This document shows, in pieces, positions 9,814 to 19,080 of a stretch of DNA of 64,000 bases. The position numbers and the translations under genes were made by a program. Source of the DNA: Jhaorihella thermophila (GTDB lineage: Bacteria; Pseudomonadota; Alphaproteobacteria; Rhodobacterales; Rhodobacteraceae); contig NZ_FNVD01000003.1 in NCBI RefSeq assembly GCF_900108275.1, forward strand, positions 124,001 through 188,000, written 5' to 3'. Within the stretch, counting starts at the first letter, position 1, and each line of letters begins with the position of its first letter. A model generated the notes under the pieces. That model was not told where the DNA came from and did no database searches. It worked only from the letters and a program-made list of their open reading frames with translations.

Positions 9814-12012
9814 TCACTTCTCGAGCGCGTCGAACACGCCGTCCCAGCCCGGGCCGGGCGGATCCGCCTTCAACCGCCGGATCCGCCGCCGGAACAGCCC
9901 GGCATAATGCGACAGATCCAACCGCAGATCGGACGCGCGGCGCTCGATTTCATCCAGCCGCGCGATCGCCGTGTCCCAGTGGCCCGCGCGATATGCCTTC
10001 AGCATCGACGCCACTTGAGCCGACAACGCCCGGAACCGCTTTCGCCCGGCCATGCGACGTTCCCCGAACAAGGCGAAAATCCGCTCGGGCCGTGTCTTCC
10101 CCTTGACCCGGATCAGATCCAGCTCGATCAGTGCGAAATCGCCCTTGACCGCCTCCGCCGTAGTCGAGCCGACGATGATCGGCACGCCGTAGGTCTTGGA
10201 CTGTCCCTCCAGCCGCGAAGCCAGGTTCACCGTATCGCCCAGAGCGGTGTAGTCGAAACGCGTGTCGCTGCCCATGTTGCCGACGAAACAGGGGCCCGTG
10301 TTGACCGCGATCCCGATCCTGATGGGATGCACCTGTTGCCCCGGTTTCGCCGCACCCCGGCGCTGACGGTTGTATTTCTCGACCGCCCGCATCATCCGCA
10401 CCGCCGCGCGGCAGGCGGACCGCGGGTGATCGGGATGCGGCAGCGGCGCGTTCCAGAACGCCATCACCGCATCGCCCATGAACTTGTCGATGGTGCCGCG
10501 GTGTTCGAGGATCGCGTTCGACATCACCGTGAGAAACCCGTTCATCAGCCGCGTCAGTCCCTGCGGATCGTCGCGGAAACCTTCGGACAGGGTGGTGAAC
10601 CCCCGCACGTCACTGAACAGCACCGACAGGTCGCGCCGCTCGCCGCCCAGCTTCAACGCCTCGGGGTGATCGGCCAACTGCGCCACGAGATCGGGCGAGA
10701 CGTATTGGCCAAAGGCATTGCGGATCTCGCGGCGGCGGCGTTCCTCGCGCAAGTAGTTGGTGCTGGACATCAGCATCACCATCAGAACCATCGAGGCCAC
10801 CGGATAGGTAGGGTCGATCAGCTGCCCGTTTCGCAGGAAGAGCGCGTAGGAAAATGTCGCAAAGGCAGCGACCAGCGCCAGGGTGCTGACGATCAGCCAG
10901 CTCGCACGCATCATCGGCGCCAGAGAGATGACCAGCAGCGACAGCGCCGCGATCCAGAACAGTTCCTGCCCCGTGGCCGAGTTGTCCCGCGACAACAGCG
11001 TGCCGCCCAGGATGTTCTCGAGCAGTTGCGCGTGGATTTCGACCCCGGCCATCGACACGCCCAGCGGGGTGGGACGGAAGTCCTCTAGCCCGATCGCCGA
11101 AGTGCCGACCAGCAGCAGATGCCCCGCCAGCCGCCCCGCCGGCACCCGGCCATTCAGCAGATCGGCAGCCGATACGAACCGGCCTGGGTCCGACGGAGAA
11201 AAGCGCGGCCAGACGGTGCCGTCGCCCTGGGTGCGGATCAGCTGGCCGGCGACGACCACGCCGTCGATCCCGGCCTCGTTCGACCGGATCGCGAAGGCGT
11301 CGCCCCCTGTCGCGATCCGCAAAAGTTCGGCCGTCAGCGTCAGGCGCAGCGCGCCTTCGACCATCATCACCACCGGCATGCGGCGATAGATGCCGTCCGG
11401 GTCGGGGATCACGGTGAACACCCCGCGCCCGGCGGCGGCATCCTCGAGCTCGGGCAGGTTCTGCACCAGCTCGGGAAACTTCAACAGAAACGGCGTGGGA
11501 TCGGGGCCGATGATGGCGTGGGGCACCTGCCGGATCTGCTGCGCCGAAACCCCGGTCTGGGTGGCGTCGCGCACGCTGGTCTGGCCGGTCACGATCCGGG
11601 CTCGGGCAAAGCTGTCCGCCAGGATCATGTCGTTGGACGGCAATTTCAGCATCTCGGCGCGCAGGCGGTCGGGCAGGATCGGGTTGTCCCGCGCGATCAG
11701 CGCCGGCGACAGCCGGTCGGGTTCGGAAAACACGATGTCGAAGGCCACCGCGACCGCGCCGGCCTGCATCGCGCGGTCCACAAGCTCGGCGATCTTCGTG
11801 CGCGGCCAGGGCCACTGGCCGATCTCGGCGAGACTGCGGTCATCGACATCCAGGACGGCGACAGGAAAAGCACGGTCCTCGGGCGGGGCGATCCGCTGAT
11901 ACAGATCGAACGCCTGCAGGCGGAGCCGCTCGACGACGATCGGATCGACGACCCGCAGCGCCAGCAGTCCGGCCAGCAGCGTCAGACCGGCGATCCGGCC
12001 CCAACTGAACAT
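9814..12012 (-). CDS. CHASE2-domain adenylate/guanylate cyclase
   Basis: Membrane-bound class III nucleotide cyclase of 732 residues if started at the ATG at 12012, which has AGGA nine bases upstream; TTG/GTG starts near 12111 are possible. After one N-terminal membrane helix there is an extracytoplasmic CHASE2 sensor (about 40-300; FPVAVLDVDDRSLAEIGQWPWPR), then three membrane helices, then the catalytic domain. That domain has the metal-binding FSDVRGFTTLSE near 464, KFMGDAVMAFWNAP near 512, and the DYTALGDTVNLASRLEG block with the conserved Asp/Thr, Asn and Arg of bacterial adenylate cyclases. The CHASE2 ligand is unknown. It is divergent from the large FecR-domain protein and convergent with the export operon, so it probably belongs to the same locus functionally. 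Confidence 0.9.
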   Translation of the reverse strand: MFSWGRIAGLTLLAGLLALRVVDPIVVERLRLQAFDLYQRIAPPEDRAFPVAVLDVDDRSLAEIGQWPWPRTKIAELVDRAMQAGAVAVAFDIVFSEPDRLSPALIARDNPILPDRLRAEMLKLPSNDMILADSFARARIVTGQTSVRDATQTGVSAQQIRQVPHAIIGPDPTPFLLKFPELVQNLPELEDAAAGRGVFTVIPDPDGIYRRMPVVMMVEGALRLTLTAELLRIATGGDAFAIRSNEAGIDGVVVAGQLIRTQGDGTVWPRFSPSDPGRFVSAADLLNGRVPAGRLAGHLLLVGTSAIGLEDFRPTPLGVSMAGVEIHAQLLENILGGTLLSRDNSATGQELFWIAALSLLVISLAPMMRASWLIVSTLALVAAFATFSYALFLRNGQLIDPTYPVASMVLMVMLMSSTNYLREERRRREIRNAFGQYVSPDLVAQLADHPEALKLGGERRDLSVLFSDVRGFTTLSEGFRDDPQGLTRLMNGFLTVMSNAILEHRGTIDKFMGDAVMAFWNAPLPHPDHPRSACRAAVRMMRAVEKYNRQRRGAAKPGQQVHPIRIGIAVNTGPCFVGNMGSDTRFDYTALGDTVNLASRLEGQSKTYGVPIIVGSTTAEAVKGDFALIELDLIRVKGKTRPERIFALFGERRMAGRKRFRALSAQVASMLKAYRAGHWDTAIARLDEIERRASDLRLDLSHYAGLFRRRIRRLKADPPGPGWDGVFDALEK

Positions 12013-12191
12013 TTCGGCGATCCTGCTCCACACGCGGCTCGACCCTCCATATGGCGGCCAGGGTGAGCATCCCCCCAAGATGTGCCACAGGTGCGGCCGC
12101 AACTCCACCAAACCCCCGTAAGTTTAGGATAAATTTCCGTTTCATGCTAATGTGAGCGGATTGGTGATGTTTTTCTGGGTGGGGGGCCGAG

Positions 12192-15100
12192 ATGGTTACG
12201 TCGGCCAAGACCGTTTTCGAAACGGGCGATCAAGCTGTTTCACTTGCCGCGAACATCGGCGGAGAGGCGGTCACTCTGCCTGCCGGGTTTCAGTTGTTCT
12301 CGGCGCGCTTTGCGCGGCAGGGATCCGATTTGCGGATCGACGCCGTCGACGGTGACCGCGTCGTTGTCACCGATTACTTCACGCGGCTGGCTCCACCCGA
12401 TCTGGTCACCGCCGAGAACGGCGTTCTGCACGGCGATGCCGTGCGCCTGCTGGCGGGCGCCGGGGTCGGGGCCGAATTGGTTCAGGCCGGCGCAGGCGCC
12501 GCGCCGATCCCGATCGGTCAAGTCGAAACGGTCACCGGCAGCGTGCGCGCTCAGCGGCTGGACGGCACCATCGACACGCTGGCGGTCGGCTCCAAGATCT
12601 ATGCCCGCGACGTGGTGACCACCGATGCCGACGGCCGGGTGTCGCTCACCTTCGCGGACGGCACGATCTTTTCCATGTCCGAATCGTCTCGGATGGTGAT
12701 CGACGAGTTGGTCTACAATCCCGCGGGCGAGAACAACTCGGCAGCCTTCAATCTGATCAATGGCGGCTTCGTGTTCATCGCCGGCCAGGTCGCCAAGACC
12801 GGCGACATGACGGTGGAAACCCCCGCAGCAACGATGGGCATCCGCGGCACCAACGTCTCGGCCCAGATCGAGCGCAGCGAAGAAGTGACCCGCGTCACCG
12901 TGGCGCTGAACCGCGACCCCGACGGCAGCATCGGGCAGATCCAGCTGTTCGATCTCGACAACAACCTGATCACCACGATCACCGCGACTGATACGATGTG
13001 GGTGATTTCTCCCAGCGATGACCTGGTGCTGGAAATGGCGCGAACCGCCGGTGACGACAGCGACGACGCGGTGCTGATCGCCGATGCTCTGACCGCCTAC
13101 CAGATCGCGCAGCAGCGGGTCCAGGCCGGCCAGACCTATGTCGAGATGGGCTCGGGCGGCGGCCCGGGGGCGGGCGGGCGCCCCGACACCGGGTTCCCCG
13201 GACCCGCACCTGAACAGGACGAGCCGAACGAGCCCGAGGATCAGGATCCCGACACGGATGACACCTTCGACGAAGGCCGGATCGACCTTGACAACGTGCG
13301 CGATCCGCTGCGCGCGGCCGAGGCCATCGACATCGAGGTATCGGGTCCCGAGGATTCCGGCGAGGACTCGCCCATTTCCGGGCAGATCGGCATCGACACG
13401 GCGGCCATCGTCCCCGACAGCTTCGCGCTCGAAACCGCGCCGTCGAACGGCAGCGCCACGGTTCTTCAGGACGGAACCTTCCTGTACGTCCCCGAGCCCG
13501 ATTTTTTCGGAACCGACACGTTTTCCTACCAGGTGACCGGCGCGGACGGGACGCCGGTATCCGGGACCGTCACGGTCAATGTCGAGCCGGTGAACGACCC
13601 GCCGAACGCTGCCCCCGACGCCTTTGCCGGATCCGAGGACGGCATCATTTCCGGCACGCTTCTGGCCAACGACACCGATGTCGAGGATGACCCGCTCACG
13701 GTGAGCATCGCCACCTCTCCGGCACATGGAACGCTCACGATCGCGCCCGATGGCAGTTTCAGCTACACGCCGGACGCGGATTTCCACGGCACCGACAGCT
13801 TCGTCTACTCGATCGATGACGGAAACGGCGGCATCGACTCGGCGGGCGTGACTCTGACAGTCGCCGAGGTCAACGACGCGCCGGTCGCCACCGGCGACAG
13901 CGTGACCACAAACGAGGACAGCCCCGTCACCTTTGCCGTCACCGCCAACGATGCCGACACCGATGGCGATCCGCTTGCGGTCAGCGCGATCTCCCAGCCG
14001 GCCAACGGCAGCGCGGTCCTGAACGCCGACGGCTCGATCACCTACACGCCGGATGCGGATTTTCACGGCACCGACAGCTTTGCCTACACCGTCGCCGACG
14101 GACGGGGCGGTTCCGATGCCGGCCAGGTCACCGTGACCGTCGCCGAGGTCAACGACGCGCCCGCATTGAATGCCGGGGCGCTGGCTGCGCGGGAGAACGG
14201 ACCGGTGACGACTCTGGATCTGGCCGCGCTGGGCAGCGATCAGGACGGCGACGATGACGGCGCCACGCTGACCTACACGGTCACGGGTCAGCCATCGCAC
14301 GGCTCCGCCTCGATCAGCGGCACCACGCTGAGGTTCGACCCGGGGGCGGATTTCGACGGCTTGGCTGCCGACGAAACGCGGTCGGTCACCATCCAGGTCA
14401 CCGCGACCGACCGGCACGGCGCGACGGCGACGAACGACATTACCGTGACCGTCCAGGGCACGAACCAGGCCCCGGCGGCGCGCTCGGATTTCGCGGTCAC
14501 GCCGCAAGGGTCGGGCGTCACCCTGGACGTGACGAGAAATGACACCGACGCCGACGGCGACGCCCTGTCGGTCACCGCCGCCACCGCACCTGCCAACGGG
14601 AGCGTGTCGTTCGGCGACGGGTCGATCACCTATACGCCGAACACAGGCTTTTACGGGGTGGATACACTGGCCTACACCGTCAGCGACGGTCACGGCGGAA
14701 CCGACGGCGCAACGCTGACCGTGCTGGTCGAACAGGACACAACGCAGCTGCCGCCGGATGTCCCGGTATCTATCACCTTCAATCCGGACACGCCCGGGGA
14801 CCCGCCCGGAACCTTCCTGCTGGACGTGACACCGGTTTCGTCGGCGCAGGTGCACCTTGTCGTGGCGATGGACAGTTCCGGCAGCATTTCGTCCTCGGGC
14901 TGGAACGACATGAAGGACTCGGTCTCCAGCGCACTCGAGGCGCTGCGGGACGAGTTCACGGGTTCGGCCACGCCGGTCAATGTCGCCTTCGTTGCCTACA
15001 GCAACGGAGCCGAGACCACCGCCACCTTCGACCTGATCGATGACTTCGACGCGATGACCGAGACGCTGGACGGGCTGTCCTTCCAGGGGGGCGGAACCAA

Positions 15101-15989
15101 CTGGGAGGCGGCCTTTGACGCCACCGCCGGGCTGTTCGCGGGTGCCGCGCCGGGGGACTCCAGGATTCTCTATTTCCTGACCGACGGCAACCCGTACCCG
15201 GAAAGCCAGGACTGGCAGGGCGCGTTGGCCGATCTGACCGCGGGCAATGACGTTGATATCGAGGCCTTCGCGATCGGCAGCAACGTCAACCTGACCAACC
15301 TGAATGCGGTGGACTCGGACGGAACCGCAACCACGGTCACCGATCCGGCGGCGCTGGAAAATGCCTTTGCCCAGACGCCACTGTTCAACGCCCAGCTGGT
15401 CGAATTCTCGCTGCGGCTGACCGTGGACGGCGTCGATCAGGGCGTGATTGCCGACGAAACCAGCCCCGCGCTACAGACCAGCGGGCTGGATTTCTCGATT
15501 TCCCTGCAGGACATTCCCGGCCTCGACGCGCTGCTGGGCGATGTCAACGTCTTTGCGGCCACCGCGGTCTTCGACCTGGACGGAGACCCGGCAACCACCG
15601 GCGATCAGATCGAGTTGTTCGCCGGCGGCGTGGTGGAACAGGTGCATGTCGCCTCGGCCAGTTCGGCGATGGTGACGGACACCGACGCCCCGTCGCAACT
15701 CGCGCTTCCCAGCGATGACGCGCTGCCGGTGCCGACCGTCGCGGCCGAGACGCAAAGCGCCCAATCCGACGGTCAGGGCGCCCTGTCGCTGGCCGCGCTG
15801 TTTGCCCCGCCTTCGGGCGATGGCGACCTGCCCGGCCTGGCGCCGCCGCCCGGCAGCGCCGGACCGTTCGCCCCGGTCAGTGGAGGCGCTCCGGGCAGCA
15901 GTCCGGCCATGGGGCTTGGCCTCATCAGCGCCGGCATCCTCGACGGCACCGGGCTGGACGACAGCGCGGCGGCGACGCTGACGTCATAG
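12192..15989 (+). CDS. Large FecR / cadherin-like repeat / vWA protein, likely type I secreted adhesin
   Basis: 1265-residue acidic protein with no Sec signal peptide. Residues ~107-230 form a FecR-like module (TFADGTIFSMSESSRMV, then VETPAATMGIRGT), as found at the N-terminus of LapA-type retained adhesins. An acidic Gly/Pro linker follows (~315-380). Four to five cadherin-like/VCBS-type repeats lie at about 380-850; the clearest two share FSYTPDADFHGTDSF or a near copy and end TVAEVNDAP. A von Willebrand A domain (~880-1070) has the metal-site motif MDSSGSIS. The C-terminal ~190 residues are low in complexity and carry the presumed export signal. No GGxGxD RTX nonapeptides are visible. It lies beside a complete type I secretion operon, which makes it the obvious substrate; adhesion or biofilm function is inference. 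Confidence 0.85.
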   Translation: MVTSAKTVFETGDQAVSLAANIGGEAVTLPAGFQLFSARFARQGSDLRIDAVDGDRVVVTDYFTRLAPPDLVTAENGVLHGDAVRLLAGAGVGAELVQAGAGAAPIPIGQVETVTGSVRAQRLDGTIDTLAVGSKIYARDVVTTDADGRVSLTFADGTIFSMSESSRMVIDELVYNPAGENNSAAFNLINGGFVFIAGQVAKTGDMTVETPAATMGIRGTNVSAQIERSEEVTRVTVALNRDPDGSIGQIQLFDLDNNLITTITATDTMWVISPSDDLVLEMARTAGDDSDDAVLIADALTAYQIAQQRVQAGQTYVEMGSGGGPGAGGRPDTGFPGPAPEQDEPNEPEDQDPDTDDTFDEGRIDLDNVRDPLRAAEAIDIEVSGPEDSGEDSPISGQIGIDTAAIVPDSFALETAPSNGSATVLQDGTFLYVPEPDFFGTDTFSYQVTGADGTPVSGTVTVNVEPVNDPPNAAPDAFAGSEDGIISGTLLANDTDVEDDPLTVSIATSPAHGTLTIAPDGSFSYTPDADFHGTDSFVYSIDDGNGGIDSAGVTLTVAEVNDAPVATGDSVTTNEDSPVTFAVTANDADTDGDPLAVSAISQPANGSAVLNADGSITYTPDADFHGTDSFAYTVADGRGGSDAGQVTVTVAEVNDAPALNAGALAARENGPVTTLDLAALGSDQDGDDDGATLTYTVTGQPSHGSASISGTTLRFDPGADFDGLAADETRSVTIQVTATDRHGATATNDITVTVQGTNQAPAARSDFAVTPQGSGVTLDVTRNDTDADGDALSVTAATAPANGSVSFGDGSITYTPNTGFYGVDTLAYTVSDGHGGTDGATLTVLVEQDTTQLPPDVPVSITFNPDTPGDPPGTFLLDVTPVSSAQVHLVVAMDSSGSISSSGWNDMKDSVSSALEALRDEFTGSATPVNVAFVAYSNGAETTATFDLIDDFDAMTETLDGLSFQGGGTNWEAAFDATAGLFAGAAPGDSRILYFLTDGNPYPESQDWQGALADLTAGNDVDIEAFAIGSNVNLTNLNAVDSDGTATTVTDPAALENAFAQTPLFNAQLVEFSLRLTVDGVDQGVIADETSPALQTSGLDFSISLQDIPGLDALLGDVNVFAATAVFDLDGDPATTGDQIELFAGGVVEQVHVASASSAMVTDTDAPSQLALPSDDALPVPTVAAETQSAQSDGQGALSLAALFAPPSGDGDLPGLAPPPGSAGPFAPVSGGAPGSSPAMGLGLISAGILDGTGLDDSAAATLTS

Positions 15990-16358
15990 GCGCCGCCCGC
16001 CCCGTGGCCGCCCGTTCCGGCATGGCCCGCATGATGCAGATGGGCAGTGCCATCACCGAAGCGTGGCATAACTGAACGCCGCTGCCGACGCCCCGGTCCG
16101 AGGCGCATCGGGACCTTATGCTCAAACCGGTGCGCAACCGGGGTCCGGTCGATGACACCGACGCTCAAGCGTTCCCGGATACGGGGTTCACCACCGAGAA
16201 CGCGCTTGAAGCGATCCTTGGCCTGGCGCAAAAGGTGATGTCGAATTACGCTTATCGCTTGGCCCGAACGCCGGGGAAAGGGTATTCAAGAACAAGCCTG
16301 GACCCGCGCCGATCCGGCGCAAGCGGCCAGCTGACCGTCACGGACAGGAAACACGACC
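15990..16358. other. Intergenic stretch with no recognised gene
   Basis: Between the large secreted protein and the FrnE-like gene there are short open frames on both strands (for example 16118-16471 plus, and 15773-16231 minus), but their translations are Arg/Pro-rich or unlike any family I recognise, and the plus-strand one runs into the downstream gene in another frame. A degraded gene remnant cannot be excluded. AGGAAAC before 16359 is the ribosome site of the next gene. Confidence 0.5.
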
Positions 16359-17006
16359 ATGAGCCCGGATCCCCTTCGCATCGACATCGTGTCGGACGTG
16401 ATGTGTCCCTGGTGCGTGATCGGCTATCGCCAGTTGGCGCGGGCGCTGGAGGAAACCGGCACGGCGCATGAAATTCACTGGCACCCTTTCGAGTTGAACC
16501 CGCACATGCCGCGCGAAGGGCAGAACCTGCGCGACCACCTGATCGAGAAATACGGCATCACGGCCCAGCAGTCGCGACAGACTCGCAGTCAGATCACGGC
16601 ACTGGGCGCCGAACTGGGCTTCGAGTTCCGGTTCTCCGACGACATGAGGATGCACAACACCTTCACCGCGCACCAATTGCTGCACTGGGCGCGCGAGCTG
16701 GGACGGGCGCATGAACTGGAGATGGCGCTGTTCGCCGCCCATTTCACCCACGGGCGCGACCTGTCGGATATCGAGGTTCTGGCCGACATCGCCGGCGAAA
16801 CCGGGCTGGACCGCGACACAGCCCTGGAGGTTCTGCGCAACCAGCGTTTCGCGCGCGACGTGCGGGCGCATGAAGGATTCTGGGTAAACCAGGGGATCCG
16901 GGGCGTTCCCGCCATGATTTTCAGATCGCGCCATCTTGTCACCGGCGCGCAGGGCGTCGAAAATTATGCCAGAATCCTGAACCACCTGGCCGAGCACGAG
17001 GGCTGA
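16359..17006 (+). CDS. DsbA-family oxidoreductase, FrnE-like
   Basis: 215-residue thioredoxin-fold protein of the DsbA/FrnE branch. The redox motif CPWC lies at residues 12-15 (DIVSDVMCPWCVIGYRQL), very close to the N-terminus, and there is no signal peptide, so it acts in the cytoplasm. The cis-proline region GIRGVPAMIF is near residue 185. FrnE-like proteins are 2-hydroxychromene-2-carboxylate isomerase relatives linked to oxidative stress or polyketide modification; the substrate here is unknown. The downstream TetR gene starts 5 bases after its stop, so the two are probably one operon. Confidence 0.9.
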   Translation: MSPDPLRIDIVSDVMCPWCVIGYRQLARALEETGTAHEIHWHPFELNPHMPREGQNLRDHLIEKYGITAQQSRQTRSQITALGAELGFEFRFSDDMRMHNTFTAHQLLHWARELGRAHELEMALFAAHFTHGRDLSDIEVLADIAGETGLDRDTALEVLRNQRFARDVRAHEGFWVNQGIRGVPAMIFRSRHLVTGAQGVENYARILNHLAEHEG

Positions 17007-17010
17007 ACAC

Positions 17011-17604
17011 ATGGCGCGCGCAGCCGCATATGATCGCGACACCGCCCTGCAGGCGGCGATGGTTCTGTTCTGGCGCAAGGGGTATCACGCGACCTCGCTG
17101 AAGGATCTCGAAGCCGCGCTGAACATGAAACCCGGCAGCATCTACGCCGCCTTCTCGAGCAAGGAAACCCTGTATCTTCTTGCTCTGAAGCGGTATTTCG
17201 AGACGTCACGCGAACGGTTCCGGGAACGGGTCGCACAATCTCGATCGCCACTGGCGGCGCTGGCCGACAACCTGCGGGCCTATGTCCGGATCTCGCCGGA
17301 CGACGCGGCGCGGCGGGTCTGCATGCTGACCAAGACCCTAGTGGACACCCAGGCGACCGACCCAAAGATAGCCGCCGTCACCCGGGACTATCTGGTGCAG
17401 ATGCGCGGCGAGTTCGCCCAGGCCTTTCGCGCCGCCCGCGATGTCGGCGAATTGCCCCCGGACGCCGACCCGGACCGATTGGCGCGCCGCTATCAGGCGA
17501 ATGTCACGGCGCTTCGGTTCGAACTGCATCGCGGCGCTCTGCGGCACGAGATCGAGGAACTGGCCGAAGACATGGCCCGCGAGGTCGAGGCACTGCGCCC
17601 CTGA
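17011..17604 (+). CDS. TetR/AcrR-family transcriptional regulator
   Basis: 197-residue repressor-type protein. The N-terminal helix-turn-helix covers about residues 8-50 (DTALQAAMVLFWRKGYHATSLKDLEAAL, then GSIYAAFSSKETLY). The C-terminal ligand-binding half is all-helical and resembles the AcuR/YxaF type. It is directly behind the FrnE-like oxidoreductase gene and may control it. The ligand is unknown. Confidence 0.9.
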   Translation: MARAAAYDRDTALQAAMVLFWRKGYHATSLKDLEAALNMKPGSIYAAFSSKETLYLLALKRYFETSRERFRERVAQSRSPLAALADNLRAYVRISPDDAARRVCMLTKTLVDTQATDPKIAAVTRDYLVQMRGEFAQAFRAARDVGELPPDADPDRLARRYQANVTALRFELHRGALRHEIEELAEDMAREVEALRP

Positions 17605-17627
17605 CCCACCGGCGCCCCGACCGGCAA

Positions 17628-17651
17628 GGCCGGCGATCTCGCCGGTCCTTT
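17628..17651 (+). terminator. Possible terminator after the TetR gene
   Basis: Stem GGCCGGC / GCCGGTC with a six-base loop at 17628-17647, followed by CTTT. It sits in the 66-base gap between the convergent TetR and dnaA genes. The T-tract is short, so this is tentative. Confidence 0.4.
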
Positions 17652-17670
17652 GCCCGGCCCTTCGCCGCGC

Positions 17671-19080
17671 TCAGGCCTCCAACGCCCGGCGCAGCAGTTC
17701 CACATCCTCGGCCAGCTGCCCGTCGGTTTGGGTCAGTTCCTCGATCCGGCGCACACCGTGCATCACCGTCGTATGGTCTCGCCCGCCGAAGCGGCGGCCG
17801 ATTTCCGGCAACGAACGGCTGGTCAGTTGCTTGCACAGATACATGGCCACCTGACGCGGCCGCGCATAGGACCGCAGCCGCTTGGGGCCGATGATGTCGG
17901 AAAGCCGGATGTTGTAGTATTCGGCAACCTTCCTCTGGATTTCCTCGACCGTGATCTTCCGATCCGACGCGCGCAGAACGTCGGCCAGACAGTCCTGGGT
18001 GAGATCCATGTCGATCTCGCGCCCCACCAGCGATGCGAAGGCAAAAAGCCGGGTCAGCGCCCCTTCCAGCACGCGCACATTGGTCGAGATCCGATGCGCG
18101 AGGAATTCCAGTACCCCATCGGAGATCTCCAGATCCGGATAGGTCGCCCGGTACTGCTGGACCTTGCTTTGCAGGATGCCCAGCCGCAGTTCGTAATCGG
18201 TCGGATGCAGATCCACCACCAGCCCGCACTGCAGGCGCGACTTCACCCGCTCTTCGAGATCCTTGATCTCGCCGGGCGCGCGGTCGGCGGAAATGATGAT
18301 CTGCTTGTTCTGATCCACCAAGGCGTTGAACGTGTGGAAAAATTCCTCCTGCGTGCTGTCCTTGCCGGCGATGAACTGCACGTCGTCCACCATCAGCACA
18401 TCGACCGAACGGAACAGGTGCTTGAAGTCCATCATCCGCTTTTCCCGCAGCGCCTGGACAAAGCGATACATGAACTGTTCCGCCGACAGATAGACCACGT
18501 TCATGTCGGGACGCCGGGCGCGCAGTTCCCACGCGATCGCGTGCATCAGATGGGTCTTGCCCAACCCCACGCCCCCGTAAAGGAACAGCGGATTGAAGGT
18601 AACGGGGCCGCCTTCGCTCACGCGGCGGGCAGCGGCATGGGCCAGTTCATTAGGCTTGCCGACGACGAAAGTGTCAAAGGTGAACCGCGCATCCAGAGGG
18701 GCGGCCAGCAGGTCGTCCGCCAGCCGCTTTTCGCTGCCCGAAATGCCGTTGCCCGGCACGCGCGAGGACTCGGCCGCGATGGGGCGGGCGGCGCCCTTGT
18801 CCTTGCCGTCGCTTTCGGCGCGGGGACGCGTAGGCTTGTTCGAAGCCGTTCGGAAGGCAATGCGCCGGACCGATTCGCCCGAGGAATTCAACTGATACAG
18901 GATCACGTCCGAGAAATTCTGGCTGACATAATTGCCCATGAAATTCGTCGGCACCTCGAAAACCGCCACGCCGTCTTCAAGCTCGACGAATTCAAGCGGC
19001 TCGATCCAGGTCGTGTAGTTGTTCCTGCCGACGGTCTTTCGAAGTTTCTGTCTGAGCTGTCCCCATTTTTCCTCGGTCAT
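17671..19080 (-). CDS. dnaA: Chromosomal replication initiator protein DnaA
   Basis: 469-residue AAA+ initiator that binds DnaA boxes and melts the origin. The N-terminal domain I is present (MTEEKWGQLRQKLRKTVG), then a variable linker. Walker A GGVGLGKTH lies near residue 170 and Walker B MVDDVQFIAGK near 228. The C-terminal DNA-binding domain carries the signature GGRDHTTVMHGVRRI near 433. Start taken at MTEEKWG (19080) rather than the ATG four codons upstream. dnaN is not adjacent, and rpsT lies upstream on the same strand, as in several alphaproteobacteria. Confidence 0.97.
   Translation of the reverse strand: MTEEKWGQLRQKLRKTVGRNNYTTWIEPLEFVELEDGVAVFEVPTNFMGNYVSQNFSDVILYQLNSSGESVRRIAFRTASNKPTRPRAESDGKDKGAARPIAAESSRVPGNGISGSEKRLADDLLAAPLDARFTFDTFVVGKPNELAHAAARRVSEGGPVTFNPLFLYGGVGLGKTHLMHAIAWELRARRPDMNVVYLSAEQFMYRFVQALREKRMMDFKHLFRSVDVLMVDDVQFIAGKDSTQEEFFHTFNALVDQNKQIIISADRAPGEIKDLEERVKSRLQCGLVVDLHPTDYELRLGILQSKVQQYRATYPDLEISDGVLEFLAHRISTNVRVLEGALTRLFAFASLVGREIDMDLTQDCLADVLRASDRKITVEEIQRKVAEYYNIRLSDIIGPKRLRSYARPRQVAMYLCKQLTSRSLPEIGRRFGGRDHTTVMHGVRRIEELTQTDGQLAEDVELLRRALEA

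Noticed and set aside
12510-12900. LapG-type dialanine cleavage site in the FecR module
   Set aside because: GAAP near residue 105 and PAAT near residue 212 are only loose matches to the protease motif, and no LapG/LapD gene is nearby.
12240-14855. 871-codon minus-strand open frame opposite the large secreted protein
   Set aside because: Antisense of the repeated Asp/Thr-rich coding sequence; its apparent repeats (RRVGDRAVG and similar) simply mirror the cadherin-like repeats of the true gene.
16118-16471. 117-codon open frame between the adhesin and FrnE-like genes
   Set aside because: Runs into the FrnE-like gene in another frame, and shows no recognised domain; a transposase remnant was considered but no motif supports it.
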